Made by a program: the position numbers and the translations under genes. Source: Gemmatimonadota bacterium (GTDB lineage Bacteria > Gemmatimonadota > Gemmatimonadetes > Gemmatimonadales > GWC2-71-9). Taken from it: a stretch of 42,469 nt of DNA. Positions within the stretch are counted from its first letter, which is position 1, and each line of letters opens with the position of its first letter. Positions 1-7,855 of the stretch are shown piece after piece. The stretch spans positions 1-42,469 of the forward strand of contig SHZT01000016.1 in NCBI GenBank assembly GCA_009692185.1. Direction: 5' to 3'. The notes beneath the pieces were generated by a model. That model was not told the origin of the DNA and ran no database searches. It saw only the letters and a program-made list of their open reading frames with translations.

Positions 1-9
1 ACCGCCCAT
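1..9 (-). CDS. Possible start of a further minus-strand gene, cut off by the window edge
   Basis: Nine bases after the lipase stop codon there is an ATG on the minus strand (bases 9-7), preceded by AGGAG only two bases upstream. It could be the next gene of the amidase-lipase operon, but only three codons (Met-Gly-Gly) are visible. The ribosome-binding spacing is shorter than usual, so the true start may lie further left. No function can be assigned. Confidence 0.2.
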
Positions 10-15
10 TGCTCC

Positions 16-1026
16 TCACGGCCGAAGTTTCTTCAGCAGCTCCGCCTCGTCCATCGGTTTCTGCGCCGCCGCATAACCCCCATTGAATGCCGCCACGATC
101 TTCTCGTGGTCAATCTCCATCGTGAACCAGTCCAGGTACGCCTCGCTCGGCGCGACTGCCCAGATCCGCACGGGACGGTACTTCCCGGGCTTGAACTGAA
201 AGCCGTCGAGCAGCCGGTCTATGTCCTTCTGCGACCACCCCTTCGCCAGCAATTCCTTCTCCACGCGGAGGTACGCCGTCACGGATTTGTTGACATCCAG
301 CATGTGCAGGAGGTCCTCGCGGTAGATCTCGCTCGTGAGGATATCGAGTGAGCGGAGTGCCACGTGCAGCGCGTCCCATTTGACCTCCGTGACCCTTTCG
401 AGGTCAAGCGGCGATGACAGGAGGACATAGATCTCGTCCAGGTCGGTGTTGCTGCCGCCTCCGGCATCCTTGAGAGCCAGGAGCGCATCGCTGAGTGGCG
501 TGATGTCGCGGAGCCCGCCATCCACCCAATGCGCACCGCCGATCGTGGCCGGGGGAAACACCACCGGGGTCGCGATGCTCGCGAGAATCCATTGGTGGAG
601 ATCCGGCTCGTCCTGGGTCACGGAGTGGTAGGCACCGGTTTCCAGGGACACGGCTCCGACCCGGAGTTCCCGCCCGGATTTCCTGAGCCGATCGGGATCG
701 ACCTGTTTCTTGAGCGTCTTGGCCGTGGGACCGAGGTCGTACAGATGATTGCGGAAGGCCAGCACTACCGGGCCCAGGATGGATTTCTTGTAGAAGTCTT
801 TCGCGCTCGTGATACCAAGCCACAAATCGTGCAGCTCCGCCATTTCCTTCTCGAGCTCTGCTTGCCCCTTGGCCTGCGCGAGCTTGGCGCCGTTGAGCGA
901 ACCCACGGACACGCCGGTGATGACGTCGAAGCTGAGGTTGCGCTGACGAATCAGGTAGTCCGCGGCGCCGGCCTCGAATGCGCCCCGCGCGCTCCCGCCG
1001 CTCATCACCAGCGCCCGCTTGCCCAT
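16..1026 (-). CDS. Patatin-like phospholipase family protein
   Basis: A 336-residue protein with the hallmarks of the patatin serine lipase family. The glycine-rich oxyanion loop SGGSARG is at residues 9-15. The nucleophile elbow GVSVG is at 38-42, with Ser40 the predicted nucleophile. The catalytic-dyad aspartate is in the DGG motif at 169-171. Family members hydrolyse acyl chains from phospholipids or other lipids through this Ser-Asp dyad; the substrate here cannot be read from sequence. There is no obvious signal peptide, so a cytoplasmic or peripheral membrane location is likely. The ATG directly abuts the stop codon of the upstream amidase, so the two genes are almost certainly co-transcribed and translationally coupled. 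Confidence 0.88.
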   Translation of the reverse strand: MGKRALVMSGGSARGAFEAGAADYLIRQRNLSFDVITGVSVGSLNGAKLAQAKGQAELEKEMAELHDLWLGITSAKDFYKKSILGPVVLAFRNHLYDLGPTAKTLKKQVDPDRLRKSGRELRVGAVSLETGAYHSVTQDEPDLHQWILASIATPVVFPPATIGGAHWVDGGLRDITPLSDALLALKDAGGGSNTDLDEIYVLLSSPLDLERVTEVKWDALHVALRSLDILTSEIYREDLLHMLDVNKSVTAYLRVEKELLAKGWSQKDIDRLLDGFQFKPGKYRPVRIWAVAPSEAYLDWFTMEIDHEKIVAAFNGGYAAAQKPMDEAELLKKLRP

Positions 1027-2454
1027 CTACGCCTCCGCTTCCGGCGGCCAGCGCCGGTGCCAATCCGTATCCCGCTGAACGAACGTTCCCATGGCGAGCA
1101 ACGCCTCGTCGCCGTTTTCCGGTCCCACGAACTGAAATCCGATCGGCAGTCCCGCTTTGCTGAAACCGCAGGGGACGGAGAGCGCCGGCAGGCCCGCGAA
1201 GTTGGCGAGCGACGTGAGCCGGGGGAATTCCCTGAGAACCGGTTCCGTCCGCCCGCCAATCTGCACCTCGCCGGTGCCGATCACCGGCGGGAACGCCGGA
1301 AGAGTCGCGCCGACGAGTACCGACACCGACTCGAATGTCCGCTCGAGCGCAGCGATGGTCGCGAGCCGCTGTCGATGCGCCAGCACGAGGTCGCGCGCGG
1401 AGATGTCATAGGCTCGCTTCAAGCGCTCGAGGACCTTGGGCCCCAGGCCCGTCGAAGAGCCGACCGTCTGACCGTCTGACCGTCCGGCCGTTTCTGCTTT
1501 CTCGATGTACGGGTGGTAGTACGCGATCGCTTCGGCCAGCGTGATGAGCCCCGCCGCGTCCGGATTCCCGTCGAGTTCCGGGATCTTCACCTCGGTCACC
1601 CACGCATTGGCGCGGCGAAAGACCGCGATGGCACCCTCGACCGCGCGGGCGATTTCGGGGTCGAGATCGCGCATCAGGTATTCGCAGATGCCGATCTTGA
1701 GCCCGCGCATGCCCGTCCGTCCTGCCCGCCTCGCCCGTCCTGCCCGTCCAGAAATCACTCCAAACACCGCGGCGGCGTCTTCCGCACTGCGCGTCATCGG
1801 CCCGACGGAGTCCAGCGTCCAGGACAGGGGAATTACGTCTTCCGTGGAGATGCGTCCGCGCGTCGGCTTGAGACCGGTGATACCACAGGCCGCCGCCGGA
1901 ATCCGGACCGATCCGCGGGTATCGGTGCCGAGCGCCACCGGGACGAGGCCGGCGGCCACCGCAGCCCCGGAGCCGCCGCTCGACCCGCCCGGCGACCGGG
2001 CCAGGTCCCACGGATTGTGCACCGGATCAAAGTGCTCGTTCTCGCTCGTCACGCCGAGGGCGATTTCGTGGAGGTTGGTCCGGCCGACGATGATCGCGCC
2101 GGCCCGCTTGAGTGCGGCCACCACCGGGGCGTCGCGGTCACTCACCATCCCGTCGCCGAACACCCGCGATCCGGCCGTCGTCGGCGAGTCCTTGGTGAGT
2201 ATCAGGTCCTTGATCGCGACCGGGACGCCGAGGAGCGGTGCTCGCTGACCGCGCGCCACGCGGCGATCGGCGGCGCGCGCCTCGTCCAGGGCGGTGGTGC
2301 TGAGGGAAAGGAACGCATTGAGTGCGGGATTCAGCCGCTGGATGCGCGCGAGCGTGGTTTCCATCACCTCGGTCGGTGACACCTTCCGGCGCGCAATCAG
2401 CCTTGAAAGCTCGACCGCGCCCGCCTGCCAGATCTCTTCATTCATGCTGGGCAC
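1027..2454 (-). CDS. Amidase signature family protein (GatA-like amidase)
   Basis: A 475-residue member of the amidase signature family, which hydrolyses carboxamides with a Ser-cisSer-Lys triad. Expected residues are visible: Lys82 in the IKD motif, the cis-serine Ser159 in GGSSGGSG (157-163), and nucleophile Ser182 in DTRGSVRIPA. The sequence is closer to stand-alone amidases than to GatA proper, and no gatB or gatC is adjacent, so the substrate is unknown. The start chosen is GTG at 2454, which has GGAAGG at normal distance; an ATG nine bases downstream (2445) is the alternative. Two short-repeat tracts (1462-1493 and 1710-1749) lie within the gene and encode Gly/Arg/Ala/Thr-rich stretches not typical of the family. 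Confidence 0.9.
   Translation of the reverse strand: MPSMNEEIWQAGAVELSRLIARRKVSPTEVMETTLARIQRLNPALNAFLSLSTTALDEARAADRRVARGQRAPLLGVPVAIKDLILTKDSPTTAGSRVFGDGMVSDRDAPVVAALKRAGAIIVGRTNLHEIALGVTSENEHFDPVHNPWDLARSPGGSSGGSGAAVAAGLVPVALGTDTRGSVRIPAAACGITGLKPTRGRISTEDVIPLSWTLDSVGPMTRSAEDAAAVFGVISGRAGRARRAGRTGMRGLKIGICEYLMRDLDPEIARAVEGAIAVFRRANAWVTEVKIPELDGNPDAAGLITLAEAIAYYHPYIEKAETAGRSDGQTVGSSTGLGPKVLERLKRAYDISARDLVLAHRQRLATIAALERTFESVSVLVGATLPAFPPVIGTGEVQIGGRTEPVLREFPRLTSLANFAGLPALSVPCGFSKAGLPIGFQFVGPENGDEALLAMGTFVQRDTDWHRRWPPEAEA
1462..1493. repeat. Tandem 8-mer tract (4 units) inside the amidase gene
   Basis: Four consecutive 8-base units: two exact GACCGTCT, then GACCGTCC and GGCCGTTT. The tract lies in frame in the amidase gene, read on the minus strand. 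That strand (unit AGACGGTC) is free of stop codons in all frames, whereas the plus strand would give TGA. No inverted partner arm is seen nearby. Confidence 0.85.
1710..1749. repeat. Degenerate 9-mer tract inside the amidase gene
   Basis: Four copies of a 9-base unit TGCCCGTCC or close variants, at 1710-1718, 1723-1731, 1732-1740 and 1741-1749. A 4-base GTCC lies between the first and second copies. On the coding (minus) strand it encodes a Gly/Arg/Ala-rich stretch between two conserved parts of the amidase. It is the second such tract in this gene. Confidence 0.75.
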
Positions 2455-2496
2455 GCTACCTTCCCGCCGCGCCCACCGCTACTCTTTCACCCGTCG

Positions 2497-3477
2497 GTGT
2501 CATTCCTCCGAGTCGAAGCGCGTCGAGGCTCGATCGTCGAGTCCGTGCACCGGGTGTCCGTCGCCGTGGTGGACCCCGAAGGCCGGACGGTTGCCCGGGC
2601 CGGAGACCCGGAGTTCGTCACGTTCCTCCGTTCCGCCGCCAAGCCGTTCCAGGCGATGCCCCTCGTGGCCGATGGCGTTACGCTCTCGGCCGAAGAGCTG
2701 GCGCTTGCCTGCGCGTCGCACAATTCGGAGCCGGAGCACGTCACCCGGGTGCGGCAGTGGCTCGAGCGCATCGGGTGCCGCGAGTCGGACCTCGCGTGCG
2801 GGCCGCATCGCCCGCTATGGCGGGACCTGGCACTGTCAGCCGAAGTGAAGGGGCTGGAAGAGGGAACGCGAACCGCCGCGGCCAGCAACTGTTCGGGGAA
2901 ACACACGGGCATGCTCGCCTTGGCACAGCACCACGGGTGGTCAACGGCCGGCTACGAGCAGCCGGGTCACCCGGTGCAGCAGCGAGGCCTCGCCGAAATG
3001 GCGAAATGGTCAGGGGTCTCGAGGAGTGACGTGGGCGTGGCCGTGGACGGATGCGGCGTGTCGTGTTTCGCGTTGCCGCTCTCGCGCATGGCCCGCGCGT
3101 TCGCCCGGCTGGTGAGCGCCGATCCCGACGCTCGCCGGGTCGCCGGGGCCATGATGGCGCATCCAGACCTCGTCGCCGGGCGCGGACGCCTGGACACCGC
3201 CGCGATGCGGGCATACCCGGGGCGGCTGGTGGCAAAGGTGGGCGCGGAGGGCGTGTTCGGCGCCGCGCTGCCCGTGCGGGGGCTCGGCGTGGCCATCAAG
3301 GTGGAGGATGGGCACTACTGGGCCGCGGTCGTGGCGCTGGTCGCGGTACTCGAACGGCTCGACCTCGACCCGCGTCCCAGCACGCTCCTGGCGCCGTACG
3401 CCGAATTACCCGCGCGGAACACGCGCGGCGTGGTCACAGGCACGCTCGCGGCCGCCGGCGACCTCACGTTCGTTTGA
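2497..3477 (+). CDS. Asparaginase II family protein (Rhizobium-type L-asparaginase)
   Basis: A 326-residue protein of the thermolabile asparaginase family typified by Rhizobium etli, unrelated to E. coli AnsA/AnsB. Visible signatures are the serine/lysine motif SAAK at residues 46-49, CASHNSEP near 72-79, the segment CSGKHTGML, and VDGCGVSC, matching conserved serine, lysine and cysteine positions of the family. The predicted reaction is L-asparagine to aspartate plus ammonia. The GTG start at 2497 is the first in frame and gives the expected N-terminus. It is divergent from the amidase with only 42 bases between the starts, so the two promoters must overlap or one must lie inside a gene. The assignment is firm at family level; activity is inferred. 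Confidence 0.88.
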   Translation: MSFLRVEARRGSIVESVHRVSVAVVDPEGRTVARAGDPEFVTFLRSAAKPFQAMPLVADGVTLSAEELALACASHNSEPEHVTRVRQWLERIGCRESDLACGPHRPLWRDLALSAEVKGLEEGTRTAAASNCSGKHTGMLALAQHHGWSTAGYEQPGHPVQQRGLAEMAKWSGVSRSDVGVAVDGCGVSCFALPLSRMARAFARLVSADPDARRVAGAMMAHPDLVAGRGRLDTAAMRAYPGRLVAKVGAEGVFGAALPVRGLGVAIKVEDGHYWAAVVALVAVLERLDLDPRPSTLLAPYAELPARNTRGVVTGTLAAAGDLTFV

Positions 3478-3536
3478 TACACGAGGCAATGGATTGATGC
3501 GCGTTCTTTCTCTCTCTACCTCCACCTTCGGGTCCC

Positions 3537-4550
3537 GTGGCACTCATTGATCGCGCAGTCATCCAGGTCACCGGCGGTGCAGGCGGCGCAGGCTGTGAAT
3601 CGTTCCGCCGGGAGACGTTCGTCCCCAAGGGCGGTCCCGATGGGGGAGATGGCGGGCAGGGAGCCAGCATTTTCATCAAGGCCGAACCGAACATGTCCAC
3701 GCTGCTCGACTACCAATACAAGACGCATCGCAAGGCACCACGCGCGGGGCACGGGCTTTCGAAGAACCGCACGGGGCGCTCCGGGGAAGACGTGTACCTC
3801 CCGGTGCCGCTGGGCACCGAAATCCGCGACGCCGATACGGGTGACGTCGTCGGGGAAATTCTCCACCCGGACCAGGCCATCCTGGTCGCCAAGGGCGGGC
3901 GGGGCGGGCGGGGCAACGCCAAGTTCGCGACGCCCACCCACCAGTCGCCTCGCGAATGGGAGCCGGGCGAGTACGGCGAAGACCGGAAAATCGAGCTCGT
4001 GCTCAAGCTCATCGCCGATGTCGGCCTGCTCGGCCAGCCCAATGCCGGCAAGAGCACCCTGCTCTCGGTCATATCGGCCGCGCGGCCCAAGATCGCGGCG
4101 TATCCGTTCACCACGCTGGAGCCCAACCTGGGCGTCGTCGGGCTGACGGACAGCCGCTCGTTTGTCGTGGCAGACATCCCCGGCATCATCGAGGGCGCGC
4201 ACCACGGCAAGGGCCTGGGGGACAAGTTCCTCCAGCACGTCGAGCGCACGCGCGTCCTCGCGTACCTCGTTCCGCTGGACGCCGAAGATCCCCAACTCGT
4301 GTACGACATGCTGCGCCGCGAAGCGTCGGCCTACAGCGACGTCCTGGCTGGAAAACCGCACGTCGTGGTGTTCACCAAGGCCGACCTCCTGCCAGACGAC
4401 GCGCCGGCCCAGGCCGTCTCGGCTCCGGGCGCCGCGGGCGTGCTGACCATTTCGGCCGTGGCCAACCGCGGCCTCGACGGGCTGAAGGAGCGCCTCTGGG
4501 AAATGGTGCGGCGCGCGAGCGAAACCCCGAAGGACACCCTCGAGCTGTGA
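3537..4550 (+). CDS. obgE: Obg family GTPase (ribosome-associated, ObgE/CgtA)
   Basis: A 337-residue Obg GTPase. The glycine-rich Obg fold occupies roughly residues 1-158. The G domain follows, with P-loop GQPNAGKST near 165-173, DIPG near 213 and TKAD near 280. The family binds the 50S subunit and couples ribosome assembly to GTP/ppGpp levels. The protein ends shortly after the G domain, so it lacks the long C-terminal extensions of some homologues. The start is GTG at 3537, giving the canonical MALIDRA-like N-terminus. Its stop codon overlaps the ATG of dprA (TGATG), indicating translational coupling. Confidence 0.96.
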   Translation: MALIDRAVIQVTGGAGGAGCESFRRETFVPKGGPDGGDGGQGASIFIKAEPNMSTLLDYQYKTHRKAPRAGHGLSKNRTGRSGEDVYLPVPLGTEIRDADTGDVVGEILHPDQAILVAKGGRGGRGNAKFATPTHQSPREWEPGEYGEDRKIELVLKLIADVGLLGQPNAGKSTLLSVISAARPKIAAYPFTTLEPNLGVVGLTDSRSFVVADIPGIIEGAHHGKGLGDKFLQHVERTRVLAYLVPLDAEDPQLVYDMLRREASAYSDVLAGKPHVVVFTKADLLPDDAPAQAVSAPGAAGVLTISAVANRGLDGLKERLWEMVRRASETPKDTLEL

Positions 4551-5650
4551 TGGGCCGGGCCGGTTTACCCGCCTACGTCGCCCTTGCGCTAGTTCCCGGC
4601 ATCGGGCGCGCGCGATTGTCCAGTCTCCTGGCAACGTTCGAAACCGCCGACGCCGTGCTCGCCGCGGAGAGCGCCGCCCTGCAGGCTGTCAGCGGCATGA
4701 CCCTCGCCGCCGCATGCGCCATAAAGCGCACGACGCCCGACCACGGGGCCCGCGTCCTCGAGCAGGCGGACCAGCTGGGCGCGGTTGCGCTCGCTCCGGG
4801 CGACGCCCGGTTTCCCCATGCCCTCACGGAAATACCGGACGCCCCCACGCTGGCGTTCGCGCTCGGGAAACTCGAGCTGCTCGAGTCTCTTTCGGTCGCG
4901 ATCGTCGGGAGCCGCACCCACACGCGGTACGGGGCCGAGGTCTGCCGGCACTTCGCGTCCGGCGTTGCGCGCTTTGGCGTAACGGTGGTGTCCGGCATGG
5001 CGCGCGGGCTCGATGCCATCGCTCACGCCGCGGCTCTCGATGCGGGTGGGGGAACGGTTGGCGTACTGGGAAACGGGCTCGGTGTCATCTACCCCGCCGC
5101 CAACAAGGACCTGTACGACCGTGTCGGGAAAGATGGGTGCCTGCTCACCGAGTATCCGCCGGGAGACCGCCCCCACGCTGGGAGCTTTCCCCGCCGGAAC
5201 CGGCTGATCAGCGGGCTCTCGCGCGCCACGGTGGTCATCGAGGCCCGCGACGGCTCGGGTGCGCTCATCACGGCCGACTGCGCACTGGCCCAGGGCCGGG
5301 AAGTGATGGCCGTGCCGGGGCCCATCACGAGCCCGGTGTCCAATGGCTGTAACCGCCTTATTCAGTGCGGTGCCAAGCCCGCGCTTGGATTGCGTGACGT
5401 GCTCGAAGAATGCGGCGTGAGCTACTCGGCCGAAGCCGCAGCGGTCATGCTCCCCTCCGGTCTCTCGGACCCGGAGCGCCGCATGATGGATGTCCTGGCG
5501 CTTGGCCTGGAACACGTGGACGACGTCGCCGCCAAGGCCAGGCTCTCGACGGGTGAAGCGCTGGCCGCGCTCACGTCCCTGGAGATTCGAGGGCTCGTCT
5601 CTCAGCACCCTGGAAAAATCTTCCGCCGCGTGAGCCCGCTCAGCTTGTAG
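4550..5650 (+). CDS. dprA: DNA-processing protein DprA
   Basis: A 366-residue DprA/Smf protein, which loads RecA onto incoming single-stranded DNA during transformation. An N-terminal helix-hairpin-helix region (about 1-75; VPGIGRARL) precedes the Rossmann-like DNA-binding core. The core carries IVGSRTHTRYG, SGMARGLDAIAHAAAL and GVIYPAANKDLY. A winged-helix segment lies at about 305-366. The open frame extends further upstream without a stop, but protein similarity begins at the ATG at 4550, which overlaps the obgE stop, so I place the start there. Presence of dprA suggests competence genes may exist elsewhere. Confidence 0.95.
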   Translation: MGRAGLPAYVALALVPGIGRARLSSLLATFETADAVLAAESAALQAVSGMTLAAACAIKRTTPDHGARVLEQADQLGAVALAPGDARFPHALTEIPDAPTLAFALGKLELLESLSVAIVGSRTHTRYGAEVCRHFASGVARFGVTVVSGMARGLDAIAHAAALDAGGGTVGVLGNGLGVIYPAANKDLYDRVGKDGCLLTEYPPGDRPHAGSFPRRNRLISGLSRATVVIEARDGSGALITADCALAQGREVMAVPGPITSPVSNGCNRLIQCGAKPALGLRDVLEECGVSYSAEAAAVMLPSGLSDPERRMMDVLALGLEHVDDVAAKARLSTGEALAALTSLEIRGLVSQHPGKIFRRVSPLSL

Positions 5651-5659
5651 CTTCCGTCC

Positions 5660-6793
5660 GTGCGTCACATCTACGTTCACGTCCCATTCTGCGCCCGGCG
5701 GTGCAGCTACTGCGACTTTGCTATCGCGGTGCGGAAGGTCGTCCCGGCGGACCGCTACGTCGCGGCGGTGACGCGGGAGCTCGAGACCCGCAAGCAAAAC
5801 GGCGAATGGGACTCCGAGCCGCTGGAGACCCTCTACTTCGGCGGCGGTACGCCGTCGTTGCTGCCCCCAGGTCATCTCGCCGACCTGATTGCGACGATCA
5901 CACGATCCGCTCATCCGCTCATCCGCCCATCCGCTGAGATCACCTTCGAAGCCAACCCCGACGACGTCACCCCCGAAGCGGCCCGTATCTGGGTGGCTGC
6001 CGGAGTGAATCGCGTCTCGCTCGGTTCGCAGTCATTCGATCCCGCCGTGCTCGCGTGGATGCATCGCACGCACGACGCCGAGGCGGTGCCTCGCGCCGTG
6101 CAGGTGCTCAGGGACGCGGGGATTCCGTCTCTGTCGCTGGACTTCATTTTCGGACTGCCAACGGAGCTGAACGCCTCGTTCGAGCGCGACCTGGAGAAAG
6201 CGGTTGCGCTCGGTCCGGATCACCTGTCCATCTACGGTCTTTCGGTGGAGGCGCGGACCCCGCTGGCCCGGTGGATTTCCCGCGGCGCCACGACCGCGCT
6301 TTCCGATGAGCGGTACGCGGACGAATTCCTGCTGGCACACGACCGGCTCACGGCGTTCGGGTACCGGCACTACGAGGTGTCCAACTACGCCCTGCCGGGC
6401 CGCGAAAGCCGGCACAACAGCGCGTACTGGCTGGAGCGGGACTACGCGGGGCTGGGCCCCGCGGCGCACTCGATGAGGCGGGGAGTGCGGAGCTGGAACT
6501 TCGCCCAGTGGACTGCCTACGAGCGGGCCGCCAAAGGAGGCAGTGATCCCACCGAGGCGCGGGAGAAGTTGAGCGAGCGCGAACGCCGGCTGGAACGGCT
6601 CTACCTGGGTCTCCGGACGGATCGAGGCGTGGCAAAGGCCCCGTGGTGGACTATCGAGCGCTCCCGCGAGGACCTCTGGACCCGGGAAGGGTGGCTCGAA
6701 ACGACGGGAGACCAGTACCGGCTGACCGCTCGGGGATGGTTGCGATTGGACGACTTGGTGGCGTCCTTGACCACCTCGGCCGATGGTGGCTAA
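5660..6793 (+). CDS. hemW: Radical SAM heme chaperone HemW (HemN-like)
   Basis: A 377-residue radical-SAM protein with the cluster motif C11-x3-C15-x2-C18 (CARRCSYC) preceded by YVHVPF, and the GGGTPS motif. It is HemW-like because the cysteine following the cluster motif in true coproporphyrinogen oxidases (CxxxCxxCxC) is replaced (CDF). HemW proteins bind heme and deliver it to respiratory enzymes; oxygen-independent coproporphyrinogen oxidase activity is not expected. The start is GTG at 5660, nine bases after dprA. A four-copy 8-mer repeat at 5905-5936 encodes residues about 83-93, just before the conserved AEITFEANPD. Confidence 0.92.
   Translation: MRHIYVHVPFCARRCSYCDFAIAVRKVVPADRYVAAVTRELETRKQNGEWDSEPLETLYFGGGTPSLLPPGHLADLIATITRSAHPLIRPSAEITFEANPDDVTPEAARIWVAAGVNRVSLGSQSFDPAVLAWMHRTHDAEAVPRAVQVLRDAGIPSLSLDFIFGLPTELNASFERDLEKAVALGPDHLSIYGLSVEARTPLARWISRGATTALSDERYADEFLLAHDRLTAFGYRHYEVSNYALPGRESRHNSAYWLERDYAGLGPAAHSMRRGVRSWNFAQWTAYERAAKGGSDPTEAREKLSERERRLERLYLGLRTDRGVAKAPWWTIERSREDLWTREGWLETTGDQYRLTARGWLRLDDLVASLTTSADGG
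5905..5936. repeat. Tandem 8-mer tract (4 units, ATCCGCNN) inside hemW
   Basis: Four consecutive 8-base units: ATCCGCTC twice, then ATCCGCCC and ATCCGCTG. The coding strand has no stop in any frame, while the opposite strand contains TGA. The same ATCCGCNN unit recurs in the MBL hydrolase gene at 23109-23132. No inverted arm is seen. Confidence 0.88.
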
Positions 6794-6796
6794 ATT
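6767..6796 (+). promoter_or_regulatory. Predicted sigma-70-type promoter for hrcA-dnaJ
   Basis: A TTGACC -35 box (6767-6772) and a TAAATT -10 box (6791-6796) are separated by 18 bases, ending over the hemW stop codon. Transcription would start near 6803, just before the AGGAG ribosome-binding site of hrcA at 6808-6812. A convincing CIRCE element (TTAGCACTC-N9-GAGTGCTAA) is not present here. Confidence 0.5.
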
Positions 6797-6817
6797 AGTG
6801 TCCTATCAGGAGTTGTA

Positions 6818-7855
6818 ATGCCCAACATCGAGCTGAGCGATCGCGAACGGAAAGTGCTGGAGGCCGTCATCGAGTCGTACGTCGTGACGGCCGAACCGGC
6901 GGGCTCTCGCACGATCGCCCGCAAGTTCCCGCTTGGCGTTTCCGCGGCTACCGTTCGCAACACGATGAGTGACCTCGAGGATCGGGGTTACCTCTACCAT
7001 CCGCATACATCGGCGGGCCGAGTGCCCACGGATCTCGCGTACCGCATGTACGTGGATCAACTGGTTCCCCGGCCCGCGATCGCACAAAACGAAGTCGAGA
7101 CGCTGCGCCGCGAGCTGCGGGGCGAGTACACGCCCATTGACGCCTTGCTCCTCAAGGCCGCGCAGGTCCTGGGTGTCCTGACCCAGGAACTCGGCATCGC
7201 GGTTGGTCCTTCGCTGGACACCGCCGTGCTCGAGCGCCTCGAGCTGATCCAGGTATCGAGCGACCGGCTGCTCCTGGTGTTCGCGCTCTCGGGTGGCGTG
7301 GCGCGCACGATCTTCGTCGAAGTCTCGAACGCGCTCCCCCGCGAGGCCGTGGCCAGCGTCGGCATCGTGCTCAACGACCGGCTGTCGGGCCTTACGCTTC
7401 GCGAAGTGCGGGCGACCCTCCGGGACCGCCTACGGGACTCGGGCACATCCAGCGGCGAGGTCGAGCTGCTCAACATTTTCATCGAAGAGGCCGATCACCT
7501 GTTCGATCAGCCCGCCACCGACGGAGACCAGGTCCTCCTGTCCAGCGCGCAAATGCTCGCCGAGCAGCCGGAGTTCGCGTCGAACGAACAGATGCGGAAC
7601 CTCCTCGAGCTCACCGAGCGGCGTGATCTCCTGCGGCGGGCCTTGAAGGCCCGGCCCTTGGGCGGCCTCACGGTCAGCATTGGCGGCGAAAACATGGACC
7701 CGCGCCTGAGCGCATTCACGATCGTCACGTCGACCTACCGGCAGGGTGAACTGGAAGGCGTGATCGGCGTGATGGGCCCGACGCGCATGCCCTACCAGAA
7801 GATCGTCGCCTTGGTGGAACACACCAGCCAGTTGATGGGGGAGCTGCTCAAGTAG
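6818..7855 (+). CDS. hrcA: Heat-inducible transcriptional repressor HrcA
   Basis: A 345-residue HrcA. The N-terminal winged helix occupies about residues 1-75 (LSDRERKVLEAVIESYV, then SAATVRNTMSDLE, HTSAGRVPTDLAYRMYVD). GAF-like and dimerisation regions follow, ending with a typical C-terminus (GVMGPTRMPYQKIVALVEHTS). HrcA represses chaperone genes through CIRCE operators and is kept active by GroE. A strong AGGAG sits five bases before the ATG. dnaJ follows with no gap; grpE and dnaK, often found between them, are absent. Confidence 0.96.
   Translation: MPNIELSDRERKVLEAVIESYVVTAEPAGSRTIARKFPLGVSAATVRNTMSDLEDRGYLYHPHTSAGRVPTDLAYRMYVDQLVPRPAIAQNEVETLRRELRGEYTPIDALLLKAAQVLGVLTQELGIAVGPSLDTAVLERLELIQVSSDRLLLVFALSGGVARTIFVEVSNALPREAVASVGIVLNDRLSGLTLREVRATLRDRLRDSGTSSGEVELLNIFIEEADHLFDQPATDGDQVLLSSAQMLAEQPEFASNEQMRNLLELTERRDLLRRALKARPLGGLTVSIGGENMDPRLSAFTIVTSTYRQGELEGVIGVMGPTRMPYQKIVALVEHTSQLMGELLK

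Noticed and set aside
3956-4549. Upstream extension of the dprA reading frame within obgE
   Set aside because: The extension is an out-of-frame shadow of obgE. DprA similarity starts at the ATG at 4550, which overlaps the obgE stop.
6794-6817. Possible CIRCE element before hrcA
   Set aside because: TTA and TAA ends with TCC/GGA are present, but the inner bases and the 9-base spacer do not match the consensus, and part of the match is simply the AGGAG ribosome-binding site.
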